DNA from: Acidobacteriota bacterium
GTDB taxonomy: Bacteria; Acidobacteriota; Terriglobia; Terriglobales; Acidobacteriaceae
Length of the DNA: 64,000 bases
Direction: 5' to 3'
NCBI GenBank assembly: GCA_021779935.1
Contig: JAJXZT010000062.1
Location: forward strand, 179,825-243,824
The position numbers and the translations under genes were made by a program. Positions 35,343 through 43,439 of the stretch are shown piece by piece. Under the pieces are notes generated by a model, which did not search any database, had not been told where the DNA came from, and saw only the letters and a list, made by a program, of their open reading frames with translations. Every line of letters starts with the position of its first letter. The first letter of the stretch is position 1.

Positions 35343-36646
35343 GCGCGCTGCTGTCGCGGTTTCTTCAGCAGCTTGACGCGCCACCCCGGTTCCGCTGGTC
35401 CGGCCGCGTCGTGCAGGCCTCCGGGCAGCTCGTCGAATCCGAGGGCCCGTTCTGCTCTGTCGGCGAAACCTGTTCGATCATGGATTCTCTCGGCAACAGC
35501 TTCCCCGGCGAAATCGTCGGCTTCCGCGGCTCCACCGTTCTCTCCATGCCGCTTGATGCCGCGCTTGGAATTCGCTACGGTGATCGCATCGTCTCCACTG
35601 GCGTGCATCCCTCCGTCCTCGTCGGAGATGCATTGCTTGGCCGCGTAATTGACGGCAGTGGCGCTCCGCTCGACGGCTTGGGCGGTATCCGCGCCTTCAG
35701 CCGCCGGCGTATCGAAGTCGCCCCTCCCTCGCCCATGGATCGCACTCCCATTCGAGATCCAATTTCCTGCGGCGTACGCGCGGTCGATTCTTTTCTTACG
35801 TGCGGACGCGGCCAGCGCATGGGAATTTTCGGAGGCAGCGGCGTCGGCAAGAGCACGCTCATCGGCATGATGGCCCGCGGAACATCCGCCGATCTCACCG
35901 TGGTCGCGCTCGTCGGCGAACGCGGCCGCGAAGTACGTGAGTTCCTCCAAGACTCTCTCGGGGACGAAGGTATGCGTCGCGCCGTAGTCGTCGTATCCAC
36001 CTCGGACCAGTCGCCACTGTTGCGTTTGCGCGCCGCGTACTCGGCCACCGCCATCGCCGAGTATTTTTGCGAAGCAGGCAAACACGTGCTTCTCGTGCTC
36101 GACTCCATCACCCGTCTCGCCATGGCGCAACGCGAAGTGGGGCTCGCTGCCGGCGAACCGCCCACCGCGAAGGGCTACACGCCGTCGGTCTTTTCCATGC
36201 TTGCTCGCCTGGTGGAACGTGCCGGGCACATGGGTCATGGCAGCATCACCGGCTTCTATACGGTGTTGATGGAGGGCGACGACCAGATGGATCCCATCGT
36301 CGACGCCGTGCGCTCGCTGCTCGACGGCCACATCTTTCTCGATCGCCGTCTCACTGCCGAGGGCCATTACCCGCCCATCAACATTCTCGACAGCCTCAGC
36401 CGCCTCATGCCCGCCGTCTGCGTTCCGGAACACCTTGTGCGCGTCGCCGCGCTGCGTCATCTGCTCGCTGTCTACAACCGTTCCGAAGATCTCATCCGCA
36501 TCGGCGCATACCAGAAGGGTTCCGATCCGCAACTCGACCGCGCGATTGAAGTCGTGCCGCGCATCAAGGAGTTCCTGCGGCAAAAGGCCAGCGAACTTGC
36601 GCCCTTCCCCGCAACATTCTCGCGGCTTATGGAGTTGCCGTCCTGA
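35339..36646 (+). CDS. fliI: Flagellum-specific ATPase FliI
   Basis: A 435-residue F1-beta-like ATPase. Walker A is GGSGVGKSTLIGMM at about residues 164-177, Walker B is HVLLVLDSITRLAM (about 243-256), and the family motif PSVFSMLARLVERAGHM follows. LDGHIFLDRRL is the conserved segment near the C-terminus. It energises the flagellar type III export of rod, hook and filament proteins together with FliH and FliJ. Starts inside the fliH stop. Confidence 0.95.
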   Translation: MSALLSRFLQQLDAPPRFRWSGRVVQASGQLVESEGPFCSVGETCSIMDSLGNSFPGEIVGFRGSTVLSMPLDAALGIRYGDRIVSTGVHPSVLVGDALLGRVIDGSGAPLDGLGGIRAFSRRRIEVAPPSPMDRTPIRDPISCGVRAVDSFLTCGRGQRMGIFGGSGVGKSTLIGMMARGTSADLTVVALVGERGREVREFLQDSLGDEGMRRAVVVVSTSDQSPLLRLRAAYSATAIAEYFCEAGKHVLLVLDSITRLAMAQREVGLAAGEPPTAKGYTPSVFSMLARLVERAGHMGHGSITGFYTVLMEGDDQMDPIVDAVRSLLDGHIFLDRRLTAEGHYPPINILDSLSRLMPAVCVPEHLVRVAALRHLLAVYNRSEDLIRIGAYQKGSDPQLDRAIEVVPRIKEFLRQKASELAPFPATFSRLMELPS

Positions 36647-36647
36647 C

Positions 36648-37151
36648 ATGGCCTTCCGCTCACCACTCCGAACGTTGTTGCGCGTCCGCTCTTTACGTGA
36701 AGAAATTCGCTACGCGGAACTGCAACGCGCACAGCAGGCCGTCGCTGCCTCGGCGCAGCAGCTCGCCACCGCCGTGCAGCGTCTGCGCGCAATCGCTACC
36801 CAGCGCATCAAGGACATGGATGCCGGTTTGACCGGTGCTGAGCTTCAATTCGTTGCCGTTTGCGGCAGCGAAATCGCCATCGCCCGGCAGCGGCAGGAGG
36901 AGGCACATAAAGGTCTCGTCTCCGTGGCTGACAGCGCCCGTCAGGCATTTCTACTCCAGCGCCGCGAACGCGAAGTTGTACAGACGCTGTGTGAGCGCCA
37001 GGAGACCGAACATGCGGAAGAGCTTGACCGCCGTGCCCAGCGCGAACTCGATGACATGTTTCTTCGCCGCATGTGGAGCAGCGAAACGCCGCCAGCCCAT
37101 TCCCAGGATGAACCGCCGTGTTCCCACTCCGTTAGCGAGAAACGCGCCTGA
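36648..37151 (+). CDS. fliJ: Flagellar export chaperone FliJ
   Basis: A 167-residue, nearly all-helical protein rich in Arg, Gln and Glu, beginning MAFRSPLRTLLRVRSLREE, the usual FliJ start. Two long antiparallel coiled-coil helices (about 15-70 and 75-145) match the FliJ fold that inserts in the FliI hexamer like a gamma subunit. The ATG at 36648 is one base after the fliI stop; an earlier in-frame ATG lies inside fliI and is discarded. It ends the first operon before a 68-bp gap carrying a sigma-54-type site. Confidence 0.85.
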   Translation: MAFRSPLRTLLRVRSLREEIRYAELQRAQQAVAASAQQLATAVQRLRAIATQRIKDMDAGLTGAELQFVAVCGSEIAIARQRQEEAHKGLVSVADSARQAFLLQRREREVVQTLCERQETEHAEELDRRAQRELDDMFLRRMWSSETPPAHSQDEPPCSHSVSEKRA

Positions 37152-37186
37152 ATCACCGTCCCGTGTTCCTGTTGCAATTCTTAGTT

Positions 37187-37202
37187 TGGCCACATGGATG
37201 CA
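37187..37202 (+). promoter_or_regulatory. Sigma-54 promoter of fliK-flgD-flgE
   Basis: TGGCCACATGGATGCA has TGGC and TGCA elements with GG (37188-37189) and GC (37200-37201) 10 bp apart, in the only sizeable gap between fliJ and fliK. The predicted start is near 37213, giving a very short leader. Confidence 0.65.
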
Positions 37203-37219
37203 ACAGGATTTAGCGAGAT

Positions 37220-38758
37220 ATGAGCGCGCTGATGCAACCCGTCATGCCGTGCGAAACACCCAGCGGACCACAATCCGCAACGCCTCCAGCGTCTGCGAAT
37301 GACTCCGCCGGGACAACCGGCTTTCTCCAGGTACTGCTCTCGCTCTGCAAGGCCGCCGGAGAATCTGTCACGACCGCCGTCGTCCCGGCCGAGTCTGCCC
37401 AACCGGCTGAGTCTTCTGCCAGGCCGGGAAAGGCGTCCAGGCAAACTTCCGACGAAAGCGCGGACTCCGCGATTGATTCCGGCGACGCATCTGGCGCGAT
37501 GAGCGCGACTCCGCTCGCGGCCGCTGCCAGCATTCCTGTACTGCCCCAGGTCGTTGCCGCTCCGCCCGTGATTTCCGGCCCCAAAGACGCTCCAAAGCAG
37601 GTGACTCCCCAGGCGAGCGATGCCTCAAAGGACGCTCCACGGCAGGTGATTCCCGATGTAAAGGATGCGCCAAACCAGGTGACTCCCAAGCCATCTACGG
37701 AGAAAGCATCCATGGCCCCGCTCGCCGCTCCCGCACTGCCTCCAACACCGCCGGCCGCGGCACCGCAAGCATCGCCGGAAACGGTAGCGAAGCTCGCAAC
37801 ATCTCCGCGAATTGAAATTGCGCCTTTACCGGAATCGGCCATTGCAAAGCAGCCACCCGCGCAGTCCGCGGAAGCTCCAACGCCAGCCAGCGCGCCCACA
37901 CCGCTGGCGGCGACAAAGCACGATTCGCAATCGGATGACACCAAGCAGGAGCGCCAGAAGCCAAACTTTGTTCTCCCCTCCCAGCAGCGCGCAATTCCAT
38001 CCAGCGACTCCAACTCACAAGTCCAACCGGATGCGAAGCCCACGCAAGCGGAGATTCCGCATCGCACGGTCGCGCAAACAGGCGTCCCGGCGCCCACTGA
38101 ACATAAGCAATCGACTGACGTATCGCCGCAGTCTCAGCCGCATCACGTATCCGCCGATGCGGCACCGGTGCAGACGGCGAATGTTGAACCCGCTACTGCT
38201 CACACCAGTGCCGTGGAGCGCGTGCCGGATGCAGCGCCTGCTCCTGCTCACTCGGCCAATATGCCCCCAGCAGCGGACACCGCGCCGAAAGATCCAGTTT
38301 CCAGTTCGCGCCCGGCCGACGCGTTCGCACAACCCGCTTCTCGGGCAGCCGATCCGGCGACGCTCGTGCAGAACGCGCGACTGATCCAAAGCATCGATAC
38401 CGCCGAAATGCGTGTTGCCGTCCATACTCCCGACCTCGGCCGGCTTGAGATTCACACCACGCAACATGGAGACACTGTTGGCGCCGCCATTCGCGTCGAG
38501 CACGCCGACACCCAGCGCGTGATGTCGGCCGAGGCGCCAACTCTCGAGCGCACGCTGGCGCAGCACCACGTCGAGTTGCGCGGTATCTCTTTGCTCGACA
38601 TGCAATCGGGGAACAACTCCCGGCACGCAAATGCATGGGAGCCACCGTCATCGCCGTCGCGCATTCCCCGCGAGGAATCGCAAACTTCGACAGACGCTCC
38701 GCTCGCGAATGTACCCGCGGCTCCCGTCTGGTCACGTTCGCTCAATCTTCTGGCTTAG
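37220..38758 (+). CDS. fliK: Flagellar hook-length control protein FliK
   Basis: A 512-residue, Ala/Pro/Thr/Ser-rich protein typical of secreted ruler molecules. A three-fold KDAPxQVxP repeat is at about residues 121-157. The C-terminal part (about 385-470) fits the FliK C-domain: NARLIQSIDTAEMRVAVH, LGRLEIHTTQHGDTVGAAI and LERTLAQHHVELRGISLLD. It measures hook length and switches export specificity at FlhB. Length and order (fliK-flgD-flgE) are as expected. The ruler region is poorly conserved so only the C-terminus identifies it. Confidence 0.82.
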   Translation: MSALMQPVMPCETPSGPQSATPPASANDSAGTTGFLQVLLSLCKAAGESVTTAVVPAESAQPAESSARPGKASRQTSDESADSAIDSGDASGAMSATPLAAAASIPVLPQVVAAPPVISGPKDAPKQVTPQASDASKDAPRQVIPDVKDAPNQVTPKPSTEKASMAPLAAPALPPTPPAAAPQASPETVAKLATSPRIEIAPLPESAIAKQPPAQSAEAPTPASAPTPLAATKHDSQSDDTKQERQKPNFVLPSQQRAIPSSDSNSQVQPDAKPTQAEIPHRTVAQTGVPAPTEHKQSTDVSPQSQPHHVSADAAPVQTANVEPATAHTSAVERVPDAAPAPAHSANMPPAADTAPKDPVSSSRPADAFAQPASRAADPATLVQNARLIQSIDTAEMRVAVHTPDLGRLEIHTTQHGDTVGAAIRVEHADTQRVMSAEAPTLERTLAQHHVELRGISLLDMQSGNNSRHANAWEPPSSPSRIPREESQTSTDAPLANVPAAPVWSRSLNLLA

Positions 38759-38785
38759 CAGTGCAGTGCGCAAAAGGAGGCACTT

Positions 38786-39064
38786 ATGCAGATTCCACCA
38801 GTCAACGCGGCTTCAGCCGCACCCGATCAAGCGCCTCAGAACAGCGCGCTCGGCGGAGACATGGGCGATGTTTTCATGAAACTTCTCGTCACTCAGTTGA
38901 AGACCCAGGATCCAATTTCTCCCATGGACCCGAACGCTTTCGTCAGCCAGCTCGTCGACTTTAATTCGCTCAACGAGCTCATCAATATTCGCCAGATTCT
39001 CTCTGGCGATGCCACGCAACCACCGTCCGCCAGCACTCCGGCGCCGACCGCAGGAGGACTCTAA
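38786..39064 (+). CDS. flgD: Short FlgD hook-capping protein
   Basis: Only 92 residues, where enteric FlgD has about 230. The conserved N-terminal scaffold is intact: FMKLLVTQLKTQDPISPMDPNAFVSQLVDFNSLNEL (positions 30-65). The C-terminal tudor and FnIII-like domains are missing and replaced by a Pro/Ser/Ala tail. The conserved part holds the region needed for hook polymerisation, so it may still work. AAAGGAGG precedes ATG 38786. flgE starts one base before its stop ends. Confidence 0.88.
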   Translation: MQIPPVNAASAAPDQAPQNSALGGDMGDVFMKLLVTQLKTQDPISPMDPNAFVSQLVDFNSLNELINIRQILSGDATQPPSASTPAPTAGGL

Positions 39065-40296
39065 TGCCAGTCTTCTCAATTCCTCTGTCAGGCTTGACCG
39101 CCAGTTCCACGGCGCTCTCGGCCATTGCCAATAACCTTGCCAACCTCAACACGGTCGGTTACAAGCAGACCCGTGTGACTTTCCGTGACCTCTTCTATCA
39201 GACTGTCGGGTCCACTGGTGCGGGAAATCCCCTGCAGGTCGGCGCCGGGGCGGCCATTGGTTCTCTCGACACCATCTTCACCGGCGGCAACATTGAAACC
39301 AGTGGCGTGCCCACTGACGTTGCCGTCACCGGCGATGGATTCTTCGTCGTTCAGAAGGACGGCGCAAATCAGTACACGCGCGCCGGAAATTTCGCCGTCA
39401 ATTCCGATGGCTGGCTCGTCACCGAAGACGGTTACACCGTGATGGGATATCCATCCGTCAACGGAACCATCGACACCACGGCCGGCTTGGCTGCGCTGCA
39501 ACTCGGCAAGGGCCAGATCAATCCTCCCACTGCGACCTCATATTTACAGATGAAGGCCAACCTCGACTCGGGCGCGGCCGTCGGCGACAGCTACAGCACG
39601 TCTGTCACGGTTTACGATTCCCTCGGCGCAACGCACGTGCTGACTTACAAGTTCGACAAGACCGCTGCCAACAACTGGGATTACTCGATCACTCTTCCCG
39701 GAGCAGACACTGGGGCGGCGACTCCCACCATACTCAAAACCGGAACCCTTACCTTCGATGGCAATGGCAAGTTGACGGCCCCAGCCACCGATGTCACCGG
39801 CATCACCATCACTGGTCTCGCCAACGGAGCCGCTAACCTCACGCTCGATTGGCATGTCTATGAAGCCAACGGCAATCCAATGTTGACGCAGATGGCCGCG
39901 CCCAGTGATGCAGCCTCCAGTTACCAGAACGGATTTTCCAGCGGTGCTTTGCTTGATTTTTCCATCGGACCCGACGGCACCATCGAAGGCTCTTTCACCA
40001 ACGGCATCAAGACGCTCGGGCAGATCGCGCTCGCCAGCTTCCAGAACGTGCAGGGCTTGCAGCGCCTGGGCCGCAACAACTTCGGCGCTACTCTCGCCTC
40101 CGGACAGGCCTCCGTCGGCTCGCCCGGCAACGGAGGTCGTGGCACGCTCTCCGGTGGCGCATTGGAACTCTCCAATGTCGACATCGCCAACGAGTTCGCC
40201 AAGCTCATCATCGCGCAGCGTGCCTTCCAGGCGAATGCGCGCACCATCACGGCCTTCGACGAAATCACTCAGGAAACCATCAACCTCAAGCGTTAA
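39064..40296 (+). CDS. flgE: Flagellar hook protein FlgE
   Basis: A 410-residue hook subunit. The N-terminal helix has SLTASSTALSAIANNLANLNTVGYKQTRVTF-type text (first 40 residues), the DSSQGNI-like DTIFTGGNIETSGVPTDVAV region, and GDGFFVVQ at about 95. The C-terminal helix has NVDIANEFAKLIIAQRAFQ and ITQETINLKR. Middle domains match hook D1/D2 (DSLGATHVLTYKFDK). It forms the universal joint. The flgD stop and flgE start overlap by one base. A strong terminator follows. Confidence 0.95.
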   Translation: MPVFSIPLSGLTASSTALSAIANNLANLNTVGYKQTRVTFRDLFYQTVGSTGAGNPLQVGAGAAIGSLDTIFTGGNIETSGVPTDVAVTGDGFFVVQKDGANQYTRAGNFAVNSDGWLVTEDGYTVMGYPSVNGTIDTTAGLAALQLGKGQINPPTATSYLQMKANLDSGAAVGDSYSTSVTVYDSLGATHVLTYKFDKTAANNWDYSITLPGADTGAATPTILKTGTLTFDGNGKLTAPATDVTGITITGLANGAANLTLDWHVYEANGNPMLTQMAAPSDAASSYQNGFSSGALLDFSIGPDGTIEGSFTNGIKTLGQIALASFQNVQGLQRLGRNNFGATLASGQASVGSPGNGGRGTLSGGALELSNVDIANEFAKLIIAQRAFQANARTITAFDEITQETINLKR

Positions 40297-40304
40297 CGTC
40301 ACTC

Positions 40305-40337
40305 GCTCCGCCGGTCCGCACCGGCGGAGCATTTTTT
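40305..40337 (+). terminator. Strong rho-independent terminator after flgE
   Basis: GCTCCGCCGGT (40305-40315) and ACCGGCGGAGC (40320-40330) form a perfect 11-bp stem with a CCGC loop, followed by ATTTTTT. It closes the fliK-flgDE transcript. Confidence 0.95.
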
Positions 40338-40381
40338 CTCGTCGCTCACTCCATCGGATTCTCAGAAAATTCTTGCCAAGT

Positions 40382-40397
40382 CGGCACGCCAATTGCT
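40382..40397 (+). promoter_or_regulatory. Near-consensus sigma-54 promoter of fliL operon
   Basis: CGGCACGCCAATTGCT matches the sigma-54 consensus except for the first base; GG (40383-40384) and GC (40395-40396) are 10 bp apart. The predicted start near 40408 leaves about 5 nt before the fliL ATG. Confidence 0.85.
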
Positions 40398-40412
40398 CTT
40401 ACCTCTGTGTCC

Positions 40413-40922
40413 ATGACTCGTGCACAGGGAAACTCGAACGCAACTGGGAAGGAATCGCCGGCAGCCGCAAAGCGCTCTGCGCCAAAGAAACGCGGGGTCA
40501 TCCTCGGATTGGTAGGGGCACTGTTGCTCGGAACTGCCGCCGCCGGGATCGTAGCTGTGCGCACACGCTCACGTGCCCATCCGGTCGAATCCAAGCCATT
40601 GCCGGAAACCGTGCTCCATCTGGAAACCTTTGTCGTTAATCTGTCCGACGACGATCGCACCTACCTGCGCGTAGGCATTGATCTCGCGGTCGTCGAGCCG
40701 GAGGCCAGGAAGGGCGAAAAGGAAGGCGCCGAGCCCTCTGGCAACGTCGCCGAAATTCGCGACACCATTCTCGGCGTGCTCACCGCCACCGAGAGCACCG
40801 CCCTGATGACATCCGAGGGCAAGCGGCACATCAAGGAAGTGCTGCGCGACACGCTCAACACTCGCATTCCGGAACTCAAGGTTCGAGACGTTTATTTCAC
40901 GGAGTTTCTCATTCAACGCTGA
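40413..40922 (+). CDS. fliL: Flagellar basal body-associated protein FliL
   Basis: A 169-residue single-span protein. A Lys/Arg-rich cytoplasmic tail is followed by a membrane helix at about 33-53 (GLVGALLLGTAAAGIVAV), then the periplasmic FliL domain with HLETFVVNLSDDDRTYLRVGIDLAV and IRDTILGVLTATESTALM. FliL rings the stator units and stabilises torque at high load. The ATG at 40413 has no ribosome binding site, and the predicted sigma-54 start is only about 5 nt upstream, so the message may be nearly leaderless. A GTG at 40407 is the only alternative. Confidence 0.88.
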   Translation: MTRAQGNSNATGKESPAAAKRSAPKKRGVILGLVGALLLGTAAAGIVAVRTRSRAHPVESKPLPETVLHLETFVVNLSDDDRTYLRVGIDLAVVEPEARKGEKEGAEPSGNVAEIRDTILGVLTATESTALMTSEGKRHIKEVLRDTLNTRIPELKVRDVYFTEFLIQR

Positions 40923-40927
40923 GGACC

Positions 40928-41218
40928 ATGAGCAGCACGCCATCAAATCCGGAGAAGACAGATATCGAAGCGCCTGATTCCAACAGTGGTCTGGATTGGG
41001 AACCGGCCATGCCGCTGACGGGCCGGGTAACGATCGATCTTCTCCTGCCGCATTTCACCGTGGGAGATCTTCTGCGGTTGAGTGAACACGAGGTCTTCGA
41101 CACCGGTTGGGGACAAAGCAAGGACGTGCCCATGCGCGTTAACGGCACGCTGCTCGCATGGACGGAATTCGAATTACTAGGAGAACGCCTCGCCGTACGC
41201 ATCACGGAGATCGCATGA
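40928..41218 (+). CDS. Small SpoA-domain protein at the FliM/FliN position
   Basis: A 96-residue protein whose C-terminal 65 residues fit the SpoA fold of FliN/FliM: VTIDLLLPHFTVGDLLRL, then VPMRVNGTLLAWTEFELLGERLAVRITEI. It lies between fliL and fliO where fliM and fliN are normally found, and no FliM gene exists in this window. A second, more canonical FliN is encoded at 47460. It could be a divergent C-ring component that replaces or complements FliM/FliN. Its stop overlaps the fliO-like start by ATGA. Confidence 0.72.
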   Translation: MSSTPSNPEKTDIEAPDSNSGLDWEPAMPLTGRVTIDLLLPHFTVGDLLRLSEHEVFDTGWGQSKDVPMRVNGTLLAWTEFELLGERLAVRITEIA

Positions 41219-41628
41219 AAAATTCTCTCACTTTCGCAAACCAGGCGGCGCTGACTTGGAACCAGCCCGCTCCAGGCTGGCAGAACGCCGGCGTCACCGA
41301 TATGTTCCGCAACGGCTGGGAACGTCTCCGCAGCGGATTTCGCAGGGTCGCAAGACCCCGCCCGCGCGACCTCAGCGTCTCTGACATCACCCACCTCGGC
41401 GACAAGCGATTCATCGCGCTCATCGAGGTCGGCCCGCAGCGTTTCCTCGTCGGTGGTTCGTCCCAGACCATGTGCCTGCTGGCAAAACTTCCGCCGCAAC
41501 TGGTACGCAAACCGCTTCGTGACGTTCCACGCAAGTCGCGCCATGCGGCCCACAGGCAGGCCCGTCAAGTCGCACCCAAACCGCCTGCGAAGCGCAATCC
41601 GAAGAAGCGCAACGCGAGGAAGAAATGA
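41215..41628 (+). CDS. fliO: FliO-like flagellar biosynthesis protein without membrane helix
   Basis: A 137-residue basic protein between the SpoA gene and fliP. The segment IALIEVGPQRFLVGGSSQTMCLLAKL at about 60-85 matches the core of the FliO family. FliO normally starts with a membrane-spanning helix; here the N-terminus (NSLTFANQAALTWNQPAPG...) is not hydrophobic. The tail is a Lys/Arg-rich extension (residues 105-137). It is identified by motif and location, and it could be a soluble form of the FliO scaffold for the FliP ring. Overlaps fliP by 4 bp. Confidence 0.75.
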   Translation: MKNSLTFANQAALTWNQPAPGWQNAGVTDMFRNGWERLRSGFRRVARPRPRDLSVSDITHLGDKRFIALIEVGPQRFLVGGSSQTMCLLAKLPPQLVRKPLRDVPRKSRHAAHRQARQVAPKPPAKRNPKKRNARKK

Positions 41629-42386
41629 TTCGTCGCTTCCCCAGATCGATCATGCTCCTCGCGGGGTTGATGGCGACGGCTGTTCGCGCCTATGCCGGAC
41701 CGGCGTTGCCTCCCGACCCCGTGGCCGCACCCGGCCTCGGGTGGAGCGGTTTCGGCGCCAGTGGATCGGTGCCGTGGGGAGTCGTCGTTCTGCTCACCCT
41801 GCTCACCCTGTTGCCTGCGCTGCTGCTCTCCATGACGCCGTTCGTTCGCCTGCTGGTGATCTTCCACTTTCTCCGCCAGGCGCTTGGAACGCAGAGCACG
41901 CCCAGCAATCAGACCCTGATCGGTCTCGCCTTGATCCTCACGTTCTTTCTCATGCAACCCGTTGCGGCCACCATTCAGACGCAGGCCATCGCGCCGTTGG
42001 AGCAGGGGAAGATCAACTCCTTCCAGGCGATTGAGCGCGGCTCGCATCCCGTCAAACAATTCATGCTTCATTACGTCCGTCAGAAGGATGTCGCGCTGTT
42101 TCTCGAACTGGCAAAGGAGCCGCGGCCCGCGAATCCCGATGCACTTTCCATGCGCGTCGTCGTTCCCGCCTACATTCTCTCGGAGCTCAAGGCCGGATTT
42201 CAGATCGGCGCCGTGCTCTTTCTTCCCTTTCTCGTCATCGATCTCGTCGTCGCATCCATCACGACGTCGGTTGGCATGCTGCAACTGCCTCCCGTCGTCA
42301 TCTCGACGCCGCTCAAGTTGCTGCTCTTTGTGATGGTCGACGGCTGGAATCTATTGATCGGCTCCATCATGCGGAGCTTCGCCTAG
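41625..42386 (+). CDS. fliP: Flagellar export gate protein FliP
   Basis: A 253-residue protein with a signal-like N-terminus ending near RAYAGPA and four membrane spans. The family core is plain: LTLLPALLLSMTPFVRLLVIFHFLRQALGTQSTP, the LTFFLMQPV segment, and PAYILSELKAGFQIGAVLFLPFLVIDLVVAS near the C-terminus. FliP forms the central pore of the type III export gate with FliQ and FliR. Overlap with fliO and close spacing to fliQ show co-translation. Confidence 0.95.
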   Translation: MIRRFPRSIMLLAGLMATAVRAYAGPALPPDPVAAPGLGWSGFGASGSVPWGVVVLLTLLTLLPALLLSMTPFVRLLVIFHFLRQALGTQSTPSNQTLIGLALILTFFLMQPVAATIQTQAIAPLEQGKINSFQAIERGSHPVKQFMLHYVRQKDVALFLELAKEPRPANPDALSMRVVVPAYILSELKAGFQIGAVLFLPFLVIDLVVASITTSVGMLQLPPVVISTPLKLLLFVMVDGWNLLIGSIMRSFA

Positions 42387-42393
42387 GACCGTT

Positions 42394-42663
42394 ATGCCGA
42401 TGGAAGATGTCATCACGCTTGGTCGCCGCACGCTCGAAGCCGCTCTCATTGTCGGCGCACCCGTGCTCGTCATCACCACTGTGATCAGCCTCGTCATCAA
42501 CATCGCCCAGGTACTCACCTCCGTGCAGGAAACCACCGTGGCCACCGTTCCGCGGCTCGCTACCGCGGCCATTGCCGCTCTGCTTCTCATGCCCTGGATG
42601 TTGCGCAAGCTGGTTACGTTCACCATCCAGTTGTTTTCCGATTTTCGGCCCTACATGCATTGA
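42394..42663 (+). CDS. fliQ: Flagellar export gate protein FliQ
   Basis: An 89-residue protein of two membrane hairpin helices: VITLGRRTLEAALIVGAPVLVITTVISL and the QVLTSVQETTVATVPRLATAAIAALLLMPW stretch, the FliQ fingerprint. Part of the FliPQR export channel. Eight bp separate it from fliP. Confidence 0.95.
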   Translation: MPMEDVITLGRRTLEAALIVGAPVLVITTVISLVINIAQVLTSVQETTVATVPRLATAAIAALLLMPWMLRKLVTFTIQLFSDFRPYMH

Positions 42664-42665
42664 TC

Positions 42666-43430
42666 ATGATCGATCTTGAAACCATCATCGGAGGAGTGTT
42701 GTTCGTCGGACTGCGCATCGGCGGGCTGTTTATTTTCGCCCCCTTTCTCGGCAGCAGCTCCGTCCCCATGCGGGTCAAGGCCGCGCTGGCCGTCTCCATG
42801 ACCGCCCTGCTCTACCCGGCTCACCGCACCGTCCTCCACCTGTCGCCTTCCACGGCCTGGACGCAGATCGTCATCTCCGAATTCATCATCGGCCTGCTCA
42901 TCGGCCTCTCCATGAACCTTATCTTTGACGCCGTGCAGTTTGCCGGACACATCCTCGGCATACAGATGGGCTTCTCGCTCGTCAACGTCTTCGATCCGCA
43001 GACGCAGGCTGACACCCCTGTACTGGCGGCGTTCCAGCAGACGATTGCTCTGCTCATTTTTCTCCGGCTTGATGTCCACTACTGGATGCTGCGCTCTGTT
43101 GCTCGCAGCTATGACTACCTGCCGGCCGGGTCGGCGGTGTTGCGCGGAAGCCTGGTTGAAATGTCCCTGCACTCTGCGGCTTCCATTTGGACGGCGGGAC
43201 TCCAACTGGCTGCGCCCGCGTTGGCCGCCACCATGCTCGCCGACCTCGCTCTCGCCCTCATCGGCAAGGCATCGCCGCATCTGCCCGTACTTTTCATCGG
43301 ACTTTCCATTAAATCGCTGCTCGGCACGGCCGTGCTTATTACCGCGCTTGCCGCCTGGCCGCGATTTTTCGAAGCCGCATTCAGCCGCGCGATCGGCGGT
43401 TGCGAAGCTACATTGCGCCTGGCGCACTGA
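42666..43430 (+). CDS. fliR: Flagellar export gate protein FliR
   Basis: A 254-residue protein with six membrane segments. LETIIGGVLFVGLRIGGLFIFAPFLGSSSVPMRVKA and the SEFIIGLLIGLSMNLIFDAVQFAGHILGIQMG region are typical of FliR. It closes the export pore with FliP and FliQ. The ATG at 42666 is preferred; a TTG at 42660 overlaps the fliQ stop. Confidence 0.93.
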   Translation: MIDLETIIGGVLFVGLRIGGLFIFAPFLGSSSVPMRVKAALAVSMTALLYPAHRTVLHLSPSTAWTQIVISEFIIGLLIGLSMNLIFDAVQFAGHILGIQMGFSLVNVFDPQTQADTPVLAAFQQTIALLIFLRLDVHYWMLRSVARSYDYLPAGSAVLRGSLVEMSLHSAASIWTAGLQLAAPALAATMLADLALALIGKASPHLPVLFIGLSIKSLLGTAVLITALAAWPRFFEAAFSRAIGGCEATLRLAH

Positions 43431-43439
43431 GGAACCAAC

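Noticed and set aside
35144..36649. 501-codon leftward ORF
   Set aside because: Antisense to fliI, which has full Walker motifs. The translation is Arg/Gly/Ala-rich noise.
40928..41218. Possibility that this is a truncated FliM
   Set aside because: Only one SpoA domain is present with no trace of the FliM middle domain in any frame nearby, so I describe it as a small SpoA protein.
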